A stretch of DNA of 64,000 bases from NVTR01 sp036479015 (GTDB lineage Bacteria > Pseudomonadota > Alphaproteobacteria > Rhodobacterales > Rhodobacteraceae), in NCBI GenBank assembly GCA_036479015.1, contig JAZGFB010000047.1, positions 124,001 to 188,000 on the forward strand, written 5' to 3'. The position numbers and the translations under genes are program-made. Within the stretch, counting starts at the first letter, position 1. Each line of letters opens with the position of its first letter. Below, in pieces: positions 27,901 to 35,425 of the stretch. The notes under the pieces were generated by a model. That model was not told the origin of the DNA. It did not search any database and was given only the letters and a program-made list of their open reading frames with translations.

Positions 27901-28154
27901 TGCGCCTAGCCAAATCAGGGCGCGATATTCAGGTTTCCGCACAACAGGCGGCAACAGACGCATTGCTGGCGGCGGGCGTGGCTGTTGATGTCAAATGCTC
28001 AGACGGGTTGTGCGGCGTGTGTAAATGCGCACTGATATCAGGCGCAGTTGAGCACCGTGATTTCGTGCTGTCCAACCAGCAACGCCAAACCCAGATAATC
28101 CTGTGCCAGTCGCGCGCTGCCAAGCCCGACGGTATTGTTGAAATTGATCTGTAA
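24957..28154 (+). CDS. Self-sufficient reductive dehalogenase fused to flavin/2Fe-2S reductase
   Basis: A 1065-residue fusion resembling the catabolic, non-respiratory reductive dehalogenases (NpRdhA and BhbA type). Residues about 160-265 and 440-545 look like two copies of a nitroreductase-like cobalamin-binding domain; the first seems vestigial. Two 4Fe-4S sites follow: C555xxCxxCxxxCP (CASCNKCARECP) and C591-x12-C604xxCxxxCP. From about 750 it becomes a phthalate-dioxygenase-reductase-like module: FMN motif RQYSLSG, NAD-binding GGGIGLTPM and CGPDTYM, and a C-terminal plant-type 2Fe-2S site (C1014, C1019, C1022, C1050). There is no Tat signal and no membrane-anchor gene, so it should act in the cytosol with NAD(P)H as donor. 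Starts at TTG 24921 and ATG 24936 are possible; MTKLFSYANRP at 24957 fits the family. The substrate is unknown. Confidence 0.88.
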   Translation: MTKLFSYANRPMHLGAYPMEKLAKSTRCPNLETLAPAPPASFRRPDDPSSIVNAMQDYQAMLDATRDGLVKKQRATLPDGPRERSDHFKSFGYFCDADIVGTCEIPASAWLDSPRLNPDVARLADTLRTKNPKSLAAGIDAVMASLRENMAAPASDCKNHSHAIVFMYDHPRAPHMGEPGSDWINDAQTQRTCLRAMETAVTLASYIRSLGWQARAHSGVATDIDLHRLAVQAGLATIRDGQAHNPFLGQNFGLSVITTTLPIAPDPALADTAQPPASWKSGLGRHAKNRRNRDPFNKRNYRDGAHPFESLKRVATPTTYIDTANVARVPKRANMFARALFGDMGKPAQIATTNGNFMRKSSAAFAFRPTLGAFAVLQDGGAALAHHATTNDPARNADNIKAAAYFLGVDAVGISACPDWAYYSHDAAGDPITPYHSTAISMIIDQGHETMEGASGDDWIACAQSMRAYLRFSLLGGVLAQHLRNLGHAARVHSVIDDEVLHPPLLLLSGLGEVSRIGEVILNPFLGPRLKSGIVTTNMPLSHDKPIDFGLQKFCASCNKCARECPSGAITAGPKLMFNGYEIWKSDSQKCLTYRVGQKNGAMCGRCMKTCPWNLEGLFAEAPFRWAAMNLPGTAKALAKLDDLAGNGEIAPAKKWWWDLEMEDDGAYAPSRHPVNARTLQKNLKMDYAEQTLAVYPAPLAPPPYPWPFPMDREAGIAAYDALISATEHKARRATGQPPEHLYAPDQGASPVLAVVVSKVEKMANGVTKYEFSMPDGSDMPPVTAGAHIDVVVAPEFFRQYSLSGDPADRSRYQIAVLRDPSGRGGSQLLHRIFDVGRRVFISYPINHFPLTEDASFTYLMGGGIGLTPMIAMAHRLHAIGASFALHYSCSSRSNAGFLHDLAAAPWAKAVTYHFSNQGTRASLDKILHYKQNHHVYTCGPDTYMAAVIDAATANGFPQKSRHLEYFSVPDTPEYENHGFTLRLAKSGRDIQVSAQQAATDALLAAGVAVDVKCSDGLCGVCKCALISGAVEHRDFVLSNQQRQTQIILCQSRAAKPDGIVEIDL

Positions 28155-28168
28155 CCCCAACGCCCACC

Positions 28169-28447
28169 TCAGGTCCAGTTAACCTGCGCGCCCCCCGGCA
28201 AAGCATAGCGCGCCAACAACGGCTGGTCATACCCCAACCCGTTGGCATCGCAAAATTCGACCACCCAATCATCATTCATCGTTAGAAAATCCAACAGCGA
28301 AACCAAAAAATCAGGGTCCTGTGCCCGGCTGCGCAAATCGTCAGTGCTGGACCCGGTTGCGCCCAGAAAAATCGGTAACAATTCTTCGTTCGTTGCCAGC
28401 CAGCCCAGTGCCTGTATGGCCAGCGTTTCGGCGGAATCCCGCTGCAT
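28169..28447 (-). CDS. DUF3572 family protein
   Basis: A 92-residue, mostly helical acidic protein (AIQALGWLATNEELLPIFLG, then FLVSLLDFLTMNDDWVVEF) of the DUF3572 family. Members are often found beside pleD in alphaproteobacteria, and here it is divergent from pleD by about 100 bases. Function unknown. It converges with the reductive dehalogenase gene, 14 bases away. Confidence 0.85.
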   Translation of the reverse strand: MQRDSAETLAIQALGWLATNEELLPIFLGATGSSTDDLRSRAQDPDFLVSLLDFLTMNDDWVVEFCDANGLGYDQPLLARYALPGGAQVNWT

Positions 28448-28545
28448 TTCAGCTCCCTTTCCAATCCAAAAGATACCAATTGTTAACTTCTATCACCGAA
28501 AACTAACCAAGACCTGTCAAAATTGATACAATTCGAAGAGGTTCC

Positions 28546-29934
28546 ATGCCCGGACGCATATTAATTGCAGATGATGTTGCCACTAACCGCATCATATTAA
28601 AAGTCAAGCTGCGTGCGGCTTCCTATGACGTTAGCCAGGCTGTGAACCAGCAGGAACTATTGCAAAGGTCGCAGGAAATATTGCCAGACTTGATCATCAT
28701 GGATGGTGGCTTTCAAAGTGACCGTGCCATCGATATCTGCCAGGAATTACAGGAAAATAAACGCACCGCAAATATCCCGATTATGATCCTAGAATCTGAT
28801 TACACCCCGGCCGACCGGCTGGCCGCGCTGCATTCTGGGGCCTGCGAAGTCCTAACCAAACCGGTTGATGACACTGTGTTGCTGGCCCGTGTGCGAAATT
28901 CAATGCGCGTGCGCAGCGTCCAAGAAGAACTGCTTTTGCGCGAAAGCACAGCGATCGAACTTGGATTTCAGGAAACCGCCGCCCCGTTTCAACACCCGGC
29001 TAAAATTCTGGTGGTAAATGGCCCTAAAATGCAAAACCTGGAATGGCAAAAGGCGTTTGAGGCAAAAACGCCCTGCACCATACAGCTGATCGGTCACACC
29101 AACCTGCTGGACACAATTGCCAAGAAAAACATGTCCCCCGACATTGTGCTGCTGCCCAGCAGTATTGACAGGCATAAGGACGGGCTGTTCCTGCTGGCAG
29201 AGCTTCGCAGCCACCCAACAACGCGCCACTCGGCCATCATAGTGACTGACGATGATGACAGTGCCAGCGCCGCTATTACCGCATTGGACATGGGGGCAAA
29301 CGAAGTTGTCAGCGCCCAAACCCCACCGGCAGAATTTGCCTTTCGCCTGAAACGGATCCTAAGCCGGAAAATGCGGTCTGATCAGTTGCGCAACACGCTG
29401 GCTGATGGGCTGCGCATGGCGGTTACCGACCCTTTGACCGGGCTGTTCAACCGGCGTTATGCCTTCCCGCACATGTCCAGAATTGCCAAAAAATCCGTTG
29501 AAACCAGCAGCCCGTTTGCCGTCATGGTTCTTGATCTTGACCGCTTCAAGCGGGTCAATGACAGCCACGGTCACGGGGCAGGTGATTTGGTTCTGAAAGA
29601 AGTCGCAAACCGCCTTAAGGCAAATGTGCGCAGCGTTGATTTGATCGCGCGCATCGGGGGCGAAGAATTCCTGGTGGTGATGCCCGACACCGGGCTAACG
29701 GCGGCGCGCGTGGCAGCAGAACGCCTGCGTCACGTCACAGGCGCAACCCCAATAGCCATCCCCGGCGAAACCGGATCGGTCTGCGTGACCACCAGTATTG
29801 GTGTTTCCATTGGCGGCATCGACACCCGGTTTGAAACATCAATGGAAGCAATGGTCGAACGCGCCGATCAGGCCCTTCTGGGGGCCAAATCAACCGGGCG
29901 AAATCAGGTCATTTTTGAACGCAGCGCCGCCTAG
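28546..29934 (+). CDS. pleD: PleD-type response regulator diguanylate cyclase
   Basis: A 462-residue protein with two receiver domains and a GGDEF domain, the PleD architecture. The first receiver (residues 1-120) has the acidic pair ADD and phosphoacceptor Asp53 in LIIMDGG, with Lys in LTKPVDD. The second receiver (about 152-270) has Pro where the phosphoacceptor should be (DIVLLPSS), so it probably acts only as a dimerisation adaptor, as in Caulobacter. The GGDEF domain has an intact GGEEF with an I-site RSVD five residues upstream, so it should make c-di-GMP and be product-inhibited. GAAGAGG precedes the ATG. It ends in a 4-base overlap with a convergent gene. Confidence 0.93.
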   Translation: MPGRILIADDVATNRIILKVKLRAASYDVSQAVNQQELLQRSQEILPDLIIMDGGFQSDRAIDICQELQENKRTANIPIMILESDYTPADRLAALHSGACEVLTKPVDDTVLLARVRNSMRVRSVQEELLLRESTAIELGFQETAAPFQHPAKILVVNGPKMQNLEWQKAFEAKTPCTIQLIGHTNLLDTIAKKNMSPDIVLLPSSIDRHKDGLFLLAELRSHPTTRHSAIIVTDDDDSASAAITALDMGANEVVSAQTPPAEFAFRLKRILSRKMRSDQLRNTLADGLRMAVTDPLTGLFNRRYAFPHMSRIAKKSVETSSPFAVMVLDLDRFKRVNDSHGHGAGDLVLKEVANRLKANVRSVDLIARIGGEEFLVVMPDTGLTAARVAAERLRHVTGATPIAIPGETGSVCVTTSIGVSIGGIDTRFETSMEAMVERADQALLGAKSTGRNQVIFERSAA

Positions 29935-30443
29935 CGGTTCGGCTCACTGCGTTTGCCGCCCCGGCGTAAATTCCGCGCCAACCGGTCGGCATATTTTTGC
30001 CGCGCGGTATCGTCCATGCCGGCAATATGGTCCAATAACAACATCTTACCTATTTCTTGGCGTTCTTGCAGCTTGGTTTCCTGGGCCGCCATAAGTGCCG
30101 CCACTGTCTCTGGCTCATAGGGGGTCTGGCGCAACGCATCCAACAGCGCCAATGAACGGGTGCGAAAATCTTCGCGGTTTTGCCGTAGGTCCGGGGCATG
30201 TGCGGCCAAGGAGCGGGATATCTGTTGCCGATCCTCTTTGGTAAACGCCCGCCCATAGGGGCCATAACCCAGATCATGCAACGGCGGGTTTTCCCGCGCC
30301 ACAGGCTTGCCAGGTCCACCGCCACGAAACATAGAACCTGCCACCATTCCCACCACCAGCAGGTTCAAAGCCAGCGATCCAACCAACAATATCCGCCCCC
30401 AGCGAACACCCGGTTTTGCCCCAGTGTCATTGCTATCCGTCAT
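29931..30443 (-). CDS. Periplasmic heavy-metal sensor-like protein (Spy/CnrX-type)
   Basis: A 170-residue protein with one membrane helix (about residues 17-37) and a periplasmic helical domain rich in Arg, Gln and Glu, resembling the heavy-metal-sensor/CpxP-Spy superfamily (RQQISRSLAAHAPDLRQNREDF, LLDALRQTPYEPETVAALM). It is the last gene of the ECF sigma operon, 3 bases after the anti-sigma-like gene. By analogy with CnrX it may sense a periplasmic signal and pass it on to the sigma factor. No Met-rich or clear metal site is visible. Confidence 0.75.
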   Translation of the reverse strand: MTDSNDTGAKPGVRWGRILLVGSLALNLLVVGMVAGSMFRGGGPGKPVARENPPLHDLGYGPYGRAFTKEDRQQISRSLAAHAPDLRQNREDFRTRSLALLDALRQTPYEPETVAALMAAQETKLQERQEIGKMLLLDHIAGMDDTARQKYADRLARNLRRGGKRSEPNR

Positions 30444-30446
30444 GGT

Positions 30447-30815
30447 CTATCCTTCGTCCAAAAATTCTGAAAACACCGGCATATAATCCCCCAGATCATA
30501 CCCCGCCCCAGATGCAAAATAACTGTCGGTCACACCGCTTAGCATTTCGGGGGAAAGCATTCCAATCCAAACCCCCGCCGCCGTTACCGTTGTCAAACCG
30601 GCCATGGCCGGCCAGCCCCCCGTTGCTGCCAGCATCCGCGACAATACCCCCGGTTTCACCCGGCGCACAACCGCGCCCTGACGCCCATCAACAATCTGAT
30701 CCGCATCGCCAATGATACGGGCCAACAGCGCCCCACTTGGCACAACCGTTTCAGCACTTGCCTGGGTAAACAGATCATCCAGTGCCGCGTCGTCCAATGT
30801 ATCTTTGTCAGTCAT
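30447..30815 (-). CDS. Anti-sigma-like membrane protein
   Basis: A 122-residue protein with an acidic N-terminal cytoplasmic region (DAALDDLFTQAS), a probable single membrane helix (about residues 68-88, MAGLTTVTAAGVWIGML) and a short outer tail. Its position, overlapping the end of the sigma gene by 8 bases and followed by the sensor-like gene, fits an anti-sigma factor. No zinc-binding ASD motif is visible. The ATG at 30815 has AGGA 7 bases upstream and is preferred over the one at 30821. Confidence 0.6.
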   Translation of the reverse strand: MTDKDTLDDAALDDLFTQASAETVVPSGALLARIIGDADQIVDGRQGAVVRRVKPGVLSRMLAATGGWPAMAGLTTVTAAGVWIGMLSPEMLSGVTDSYFASGAGYDLGDYMPVFSEFLDEG

Positions 30816-31392
30816 TTTCATATCCTAACTCTTGCCTACGCTGGGCCAGCGCCAGCTTAAGTGCCCGTTTTCCGCGCGCCGTCAGGCTTTCAACCGCCTC
30901 AACGCTCAGTGCCATTATCTGCGCGATATCGGGGTTAGAAACCCCTTCAATATGGCGCAGCTGAACCGCCTGACGTTGCCGCTCTGGTAAGGTTGCCAGC
31001 GCCTCATATAGTGCCAACTGGCGCGCGCGATCAATCATCACAGCCTCAACCGAAGGGGCGTCATCCGCCGGTTCCTCAATCGCGTCCAGCGCAACACCGC
31101 GTTTCTTTCGCAACCTGTCTGTGCACAGATTAGACACAACCCGGTACAGCCATGTGGTAATTTTCGCCTCACCCTGGCGCCAGTCCGGTGCAATTTTCCA
31201 CAGCCGCATCATGGCTTCCTGTGCCACGTCCTCGGCCTCGGCCCGGTCGCGCAACAACCGTGTGGCATAGCCCAAAACCCGCGGCGTCAACCGCAGGGTC
31301 AGCTCACGCGCCGCCTGGCGGTCACCATTGCCAAACGCCACCAGCAGGGCTTCGTCGGACACATCACTTTGGGCATCATATGGCATGTTCAT
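30808..31392 (-). CDS. ECF-type RNA polymerase sigma factor
   Basis: A 194-residue sigma-70-family ECF factor. Region 2 (YATRLLRDRAEAEDVAQEAMMRLW, near residues 45-68) and the -10-binding TTWLYRVVSNLCTDRLRKKR are clear. Region 4 has LPERQRQAVQLRHIEGVSN and a helix-turn-helix (IAQIMALSVEAVESLTARGKR). The frame extends to 31452, but the ATG at 31392 gives a normal ECF length. The EF-hand gene is 80 bases upstream on the same strand, and the anti-sigma-like gene overlaps its end. Confidence 0.93.
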   Translation of the reverse strand: MNMPYDAQSDVSDEALLVAFGNGDRQAARELTLRLTPRVLGYATRLLRDRAEAEDVAQEAMMRLWKIAPDWRQGEAKITTWLYRVVSNLCTDRLRKKRGVALDAIEEPADDAPSVEAVMIDRARQLALYEALATLPERQRQAVQLRHIEGVSNPDIAQIMALSVEAVESLTARGKRALKLALAQRRQELGYEND

Positions 31393-31472
31393 GGTCCAGA
31401 AGGCGTATCCTGAATGTGCGCTGCAATCAATCGCACCGGCGGCCCCGGGCAAAAGGGCCGCCGGTGTTCACC

Positions 31473-31991
31473 TCAACCGTCCTGGCGGTTGCTGTTGTCG
31501 CCTTTTTTGCCGCGCCGCCCGCCATCGCGTGGCCCACGTTCCTTGGCCTGCTCAAATTCCTCGGCCGAGATCACGCCATCATCGTTTGCATCAAGCTTTG
31601 AAAACATCTTCTCGGCCTGACCATCGCCCATTTCCACCTGGCTTAACGCCCCGTCACCGTCACTGTCGCGCCATTCAAGCAACCGGGTGAACATCATTCC
31701 GGCCCGCTCAGCGGCCTTGGCCGTGGCGGCAGCCGCATTTTCTTCTGCGGAAATAACCCCGTCGCCGTTGCTATCGACCTGGTTGAACTTTTCCGCCGCT
31801 TTGGCCTGCATTTCTGCAACCGTCACAGTGCCATCACCGTTGGTGTCAAGCTCGCTAAAGCTGGGCCGCTCACCGCCCTTGCCGCCTTGGCCCCTTTCGC
31901 CCTGCCCCTTGGCATATGCCGCGCCCGTTGCCAGCATCGCTGCTGTGATCGTACCCAGTGCCAGTGACGTCATTATGCTATTGCGTTTCAT
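31473..31991 (-). CDS. Exported EF-hand calcium-binding protein
   Basis: A 172-residue protein with an N-terminal signal peptide (about residues 1-27, ending near AAYA) and four EF-hand loops of the DxNGDGxVxxxE type starting near residues 49, 73, 109 and 134. All four keep Asp at position 1 and Glu at position 12. A Gly/Lys/Arg-rich linker precedes the first loop and a basic tail ends the protein. It probably binds calcium in the periplasm. It is upstream of the ECF sigma gene and may be regulated with it. Confidence 0.88.
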   Translation of the reverse strand: MKRNSIMTSLALGTITAAMLATGAAYAKGQGERGQGGKGGERPSFSELDTNGDGTVTVAEMQAKAAEKFNQVDSNGDGVISAEENAAAATAKAAERAGMMFTRLLEWRDSDGDGALSQVEMGDGQAEKMFSKLDANDDGVISAEEFEQAKERGPRDGGRRGKKGDNSNRQDG

Positions 31992-32039
31992 TTCAATTCC
32001 AATCCGTTGTGGTTGCTCGATATGCAGGAACGCCCTGCT

Positions 32040-32057
32040 GTTTCATAATAGTGAAAC
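32040..32057. promoter_or_regulatory. Inverted repeat upstream of the EF-hand/ECF operon
   Basis: GTTTCA and TGAAAC are separated by TAATAG, about 50 bases upstream of the EF-hand gene. On the minus strand TGAAAC is followed 16 bases later by ATATCG, a spacing that would fit an ECF-type promoter recognised by the operon's own sigma factor. This is inference; no consensus is known for this sigma factor. Confidence 0.3.
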
Positions 32058-32201
32058 GCGCGCTGCCCGGATTTCCGTCGCACATATCTAAAATAATATA
32101 ACGTCCGGCTTTGCGACATCGCGACGCAAGGACAATTGGTAACCTTATATGTGGTTCAACGCCGGACTAAGTATTGCCCAACAAATATTGTCAGGCCCAA
32201 A

Positions 32202-32591
32202 ATGATTAATCCCACCGACACACTTACTGACCGCCCCCTGCGCCCTGCCCTGTGGCGCGGCTGGCGGCGGCGCTGCCCCAATTGCGGGTCTGGTCCGCTG
32301 TTGCGCGGCTATCTTAAGGTGCGTGATCAATGCCCGATTTGCGATCAGCCGTTACACCATCACAGGGCCGATGACGGCCCCGCCTATCTGACCATCCTGA
32401 TCGTCGGGCATATTATGGCACCGCTTATTTTGTGGTCCTTCACCAAATTCCGCCCAGACCCGATGGTATTGGCAACAATCTTTACTATTGGCTGTGTCGC
32501 GCTGTCGCTTTATCTTCTGCCCAGACTCAAGGGCGTGATCGTCGCCTTTCAATGGGCAAAACGCATGCATGGGTTCGACACTGGGCCCTGA
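32202..32591 (+). CDS. DUF983 family membrane protein
   Basis: A 129-residue protein with the DUF983 layout: an N-terminal double CxxC zinc motif (CPNCG near residue 26 and CPICD near 47), the conserved HHRADDGPAY, then two membrane helices. The frame opens at a TTG (32136), but the ATG at 32202 begins the conserved part. It lies 22 bases before the NUDIX gene and is probably in an operon with it. Function unknown. Confidence 0.87.
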   Translation: MINPTDTLTDRPLRPALWRGWRRRCPNCGSGPLLRGYLKVRDQCPICDQPLHHHRADDGPAYLTILIVGHIMAPLILWSFTKFRPDPMVLATIFTIGCVALSLYLLPRLKGVIVAFQWAKRMHGFDTGP

Positions 32592-32613
32592 ACAGGGGCC
32601 AGGTGAACGACAC

Positions 32614-33306
32614 GTGACAGAAACACCCGTAAAAGACGCGGCAACCATCATTTTGGTGCGTGACCCTGCCAGCGCCCCCCGGGTGCTGATGGGTCAGCGC
32701 GGCGAACGGGCCGCGTTCATGCCAAATAAATTTGTGTTTCCCGGTGGTGCTATTGATCCCGGCGATGCGGCAATACCACTGGCCACCCCGATATCAAATC
32801 CATGCCTGTCGCGCCTGACGGCAACCACAACAACACCGCCAACGGCCCTGTTGGCCGCCGCGATCCGCGAACTTTGGGAAGAGGCCGGGCTGGTTTTAGG
32901 CACAGCAGGCCACTGGGGCGAACCTGTCCTGCCAGACTGGCAAACCTACGCCGCAACCGGGCATGTTCCATCCGCTGAAATGTTGCATTTTGTGTTTCGC
33001 GCCATAACGCCCATTGGCCAACCGCGCCGCTTTGATGCCCGGTTTTTTTTGGCCAATGCAGACACTCTTTCCAGCGATCCAGATGATTTTTCCGCCGCCA
33101 GCGATGAACTGTCCCACTTGCAATGGGTGCCACTAGATCAGGCCCGCAGTTTTGATCTGCCGTTTATCACCGAAATCGTGCTGGCCGAAATTGCCGCCAA
33201 TCTGCCCCATATCGGAGCCCCGAATACGGTGCCGTTCTTTAAGAATACCGATGAAGACAGCCTGTTTGAACGCCTTGGCCACAACCCGCCCGTAGCGGGC
33301 AGCTAA
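32614..33306 (+). CDS. NUDIX hydrolase
   Basis: A 230-residue NUDIX-superfamily pyrophosphohydrolase. The NUDIX box is split across FPGGAIDPGD and AAIRELWEEAGLVLG, with the catalytic REL-x-EE-x-G core intact and an insertion of about 25 residues between the first Gly pair and the helix. The start is GTG at 32614 with AGGTG 9 bases upstream. The substrate is unknown; long inserts of this kind occur in NUDT7/8/19-like members that act on CoA derivatives. It overlaps the convergent EamA gene by 4 bases. Confidence 0.88.
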   Translation: MTETPVKDAATIILVRDPASAPRVLMGQRGERAAFMPNKFVFPGGAIDPGDAAIPLATPISNPCLSRLTATTTTPPTALLAAAIRELWEEAGLVLGTAGHWGEPVLPDWQTYAATGHVPSAEMLHFVFRAITPIGQPRRFDARFFLANADTLSSDPDDFSAASDELSHLQWVPLDQARSFDLPFITEIVLAEIAANLPHIGAPNTVPFFKNTDEDSLFERLGHNPPVAGS

Positions 33307-34211
33307 AGCGTCAGAACCAGCCCCAAAATACTGATCAGCAACAGCCCAATTCCGGCCAGTTCACGCCGCGATATCTTTTCCTTAAAAAACAGCACCGAGG
33401 CCAGCACGCTGAACACCAGCTCAACCTGCCCCACCGCTTTGACATAGGCGGCATTTTGCAAGGTGAACGCCACGAACCACAGAAAACTACCGACCATGGA
33501 CATGATCCCCACCAATGCCGCCACCCGCCAGGCGCGCAGCACCGCCAATATTTCACCCCGGTCCCGAACCAACAACCACAGCGCCATGGCGCTGCTTTGG
33601 CTGGCCGTCACGACCATTAGCGTGAACCCGGCACGCAGGGCAACACTGCCCCCTTCCAACCCCAGCGATGCACCGCGATACCCCACTGCGGAAATGCCAA
33701 ACAACACACCAGACAACAGACCCAACCCCGCTGCCCGGTTGAAAAACCGCCGCCAGCCAGCGCGCGACTGTTGCGATTTGGGCGGATCAGCCAATAGCAA
33801 CACAGCCACAAACCCAACCAAAATAGCCACGGTTCCGGCCATACTTAGCCGGTCTCCCAGAACCAGAAACCCGACAATGGCAGATTGCAACACTTCGGTC
33901 TTTTTAAAGGTGATCCCAACGGCAAAATTACGCTGTGCAAACAGCGCCACAACACACAGGGTTGCCAAAATTTGCGCCAACCCGCCACCCAGGGAAAACA
34001 CCCAGAACTGCGCCGATGTGGCCGGTAACGCCTGCCCCGAAACCTGCGCAAACACATAAAACACCACCGCCACCAGCGGTGCCGAATAGACAAACCGTGA
34101 AAACGTCGCCCCGGCCGTGCTTAACCGCGTTGATTTCAAATGCTTTTGCAGCATAAAGCGCACCGTCTGCGCCGTGGCCGCCGCCAGCGATATCGGGATC
34201 CATGTTAACAT
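33303..34211 (-). CDS. EamA/DMT-family transporter
   Basis: A 302-residue drug/metabolite-transporter-type membrane protein with about ten helices in two EamA repeats (residues about 1-140 and 160-302). The repeat ends show typical segments such as KKTEVLQSAIVGFLVLGDRLS and VGQVELVFSVLASVLFFKEKIS. The substrate cannot be predicted. It is 21 bases downstream of the desaturase gene on the same strand. Confidence 0.88.
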   Translation of the reverse strand: MLTWIPISLAAATAQTVRFMLQKHLKSTRLSTAGATFSRFVYSAPLVAVVFYVFAQVSGQALPATSAQFWVFSLGGGLAQILATLCVVALFAQRNFAVGITFKKTEVLQSAIVGFLVLGDRLSMAGTVAILVGFVAVLLLADPPKSQQSRAGWRRFFNRAAGLGLLSGVLFGISAVGYRGASLGLEGGSVALRAGFTLMVVTASQSSAMALWLLVRDRGEILAVLRAWRVAALVGIMSMVGSFLWFVAFTLQNAAYVKAVGQVELVFSVLASVLFFKEKISRRELAGIGLLLISILGLVLTL

Positions 34212-34232
34212 GGATCCGGGTGTGCCACAGGA

Positions 34233-35123
34233 TCAGTCGCGCGGCCAGAGCGGATGCACCACCGGGTCTTTAGCCCGCAGGAAATGCGCCCAAAACACCT
34301 GACCATAGGACCGGTAATAATACCCGTCGTTTTGGTTCAGATAGTGATCACGGTTGCCAGCAAACAGCCCCGGTAAATCATACCAGGCGGTGCCCGGATG
34401 CATATGGTGCACCACATGATAATTGTTGTTCAGAAAAATCCACGCCAGCAACCCGCGATCCTCAACCACAACGGTGCGCCCGCTGGCGCAATCATGGGCA
34501 CGGTGCTCCAGAAACGTCCGTATTTTCAAGATCGACAACCCCATATAGGCCGCCCCCAGATAGGCCCAGACCGGCATTGACGCCACAGTTACCAGCCACA
34601 CACCTAACAAAGCCAATGCAGGTATATGCCAGACCCAGCCCATCAGCACAGCCCGGTCCCCGCCCCTGATCGCCGTCCAGTCAGCGCGCATAAATGATAT
34701 CTGCGACACAGCCGGGCCTACGATCAGCCTGCCCAAAAGCGTATTATTAAACCGTAAGACCACCCTTTCCGAGCGCGACAGCTGATCCCAAACCACAGGG
34801 TCCAGAAAATTAGTTTCCGGGTCATCATAGGGGTCTGTCAGCCGATCATCGGTATGGTGCGCCAGGTGGGTGTCACGAAACCGCAAATAAGGGACCAAAA
34901 CGGTCAACCCGGGGAACACCAGCGCCTCATTCAGCCAGCGGGACTTGAACGGATGCCCGTGCAACACCTCATGTTGAAGCGATGAAAAAAGCGCGATCGC
35001 CAGCGTCGTCAATATCAGGGCGAATGGCCACATTACGCCCCATAACCACCCCGTCGATACCGCCCAGACACCATAGCACAGGGCCAGCATGAAAACTGTC
35101 GGCACTTCGCGACGCTTAAACAT
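34233..35123 (-). CDS. Membrane fatty-acid desaturase family protein
   Basis: A 296-residue integral-membrane di-iron enzyme with the three His boxes: QHEVLHGH near residue 50, HLAHH near 85 and NNYHVVHHMHP near 235. Helices lie between them as in acyl-lipid desaturases and related hydroxylases. An ATG at 35159 is in frame, but the one at 35123 begins inside the last codons of the DUF2061 gene (8-base overlap) with GGGG upstream and is preferred. The substrate (acyl lipid or carotenoid) is not certain from motifs. Confidence 0.88.
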   Translation of the reverse strand: MFKRREVPTVFMLALCYGVWAVSTGWLWGVMWPFALILTTLAIALFSSLQHEVLHGHPFKSRWLNEALVFPGLTVLVPYLRFRDTHLAHHTDDRLTDPYDDPETNFLDPVVWDQLSRSERVVLRFNNTLLGRLIVGPAVSQISFMRADWTAIRGGDRAVLMGWVWHIPALALLGVWLVTVASMPVWAYLGAAYMGLSILKIRTFLEHRAHDCASGRTVVVEDRGLLAWIFLNNNYHVVHHMHPGTAWYDLPGLFAGNRDHYLNQNDGYYYRSYGQVFWAHFLRAKDPVVHPLWPRD

Positions 35124-35319
35124 GGCGGCCCCAACTGATATTGGTCCATACCCGTTCATAGATCACATATAAACTTAGCCCAATCAGTGCGTTAATCACA
35201 GCAATTTTGCCGCCAACAGCCACTGAACCGGTGGCCAAATAGCCCACCAACACCATGCTGACCAGGCCGATCACATTCCATATTATCGCTTTGATAAGCG
35301 AGCGTTTTCGGGTTTCCAT
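35116..35319 (-). CDS. DUF2061 family membrane protein
   Basis: A 67-residue protein with two membrane helices and the DUF2061 pattern: METRKRSLIKAIIWNVIG at the N-terminus and YVIYERVWTNISWGRHV at the end. It overlaps the downstream desaturase start by 8 bases, which suggests translational coupling. Its role is unknown. Confidence 0.88.
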   Translation of the reverse strand: METRKRSLIKAIIWNVIGLVSMVLVGYLATGSVAVGGKIAVINALIGLSLYVIYERVWTNISWGRHV

Positions 35320-35389
35320 TTATTTTCCAGATTTGATTTCTTGCAGCACCAATACCCGGCACCACTTGCGTCCGGCAGTCTGAATTTAG

Positions 35390-35419
35390 TTCACAAATTT
35401 CTACAACTATGATTATAAT
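35390..35419 (+). promoter_or_regulatory. Promoter at the XRE regulator start, probably leaderless
   Basis: TTCACA (35390-35395) and TATAAT (35414-35419) are separated by 18 bases. The -10 box ends only 6 bases before the ATG at 35426, so transcription would start at or beside the A of the start codon. No Shine-Dalgarno box lies upstream of the ATG. The -10 core GATTATAATC is a perfect palindrome and could also serve the opposite strand. Confidence 0.5.
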
Positions 35420-35425
35420 CACCAC

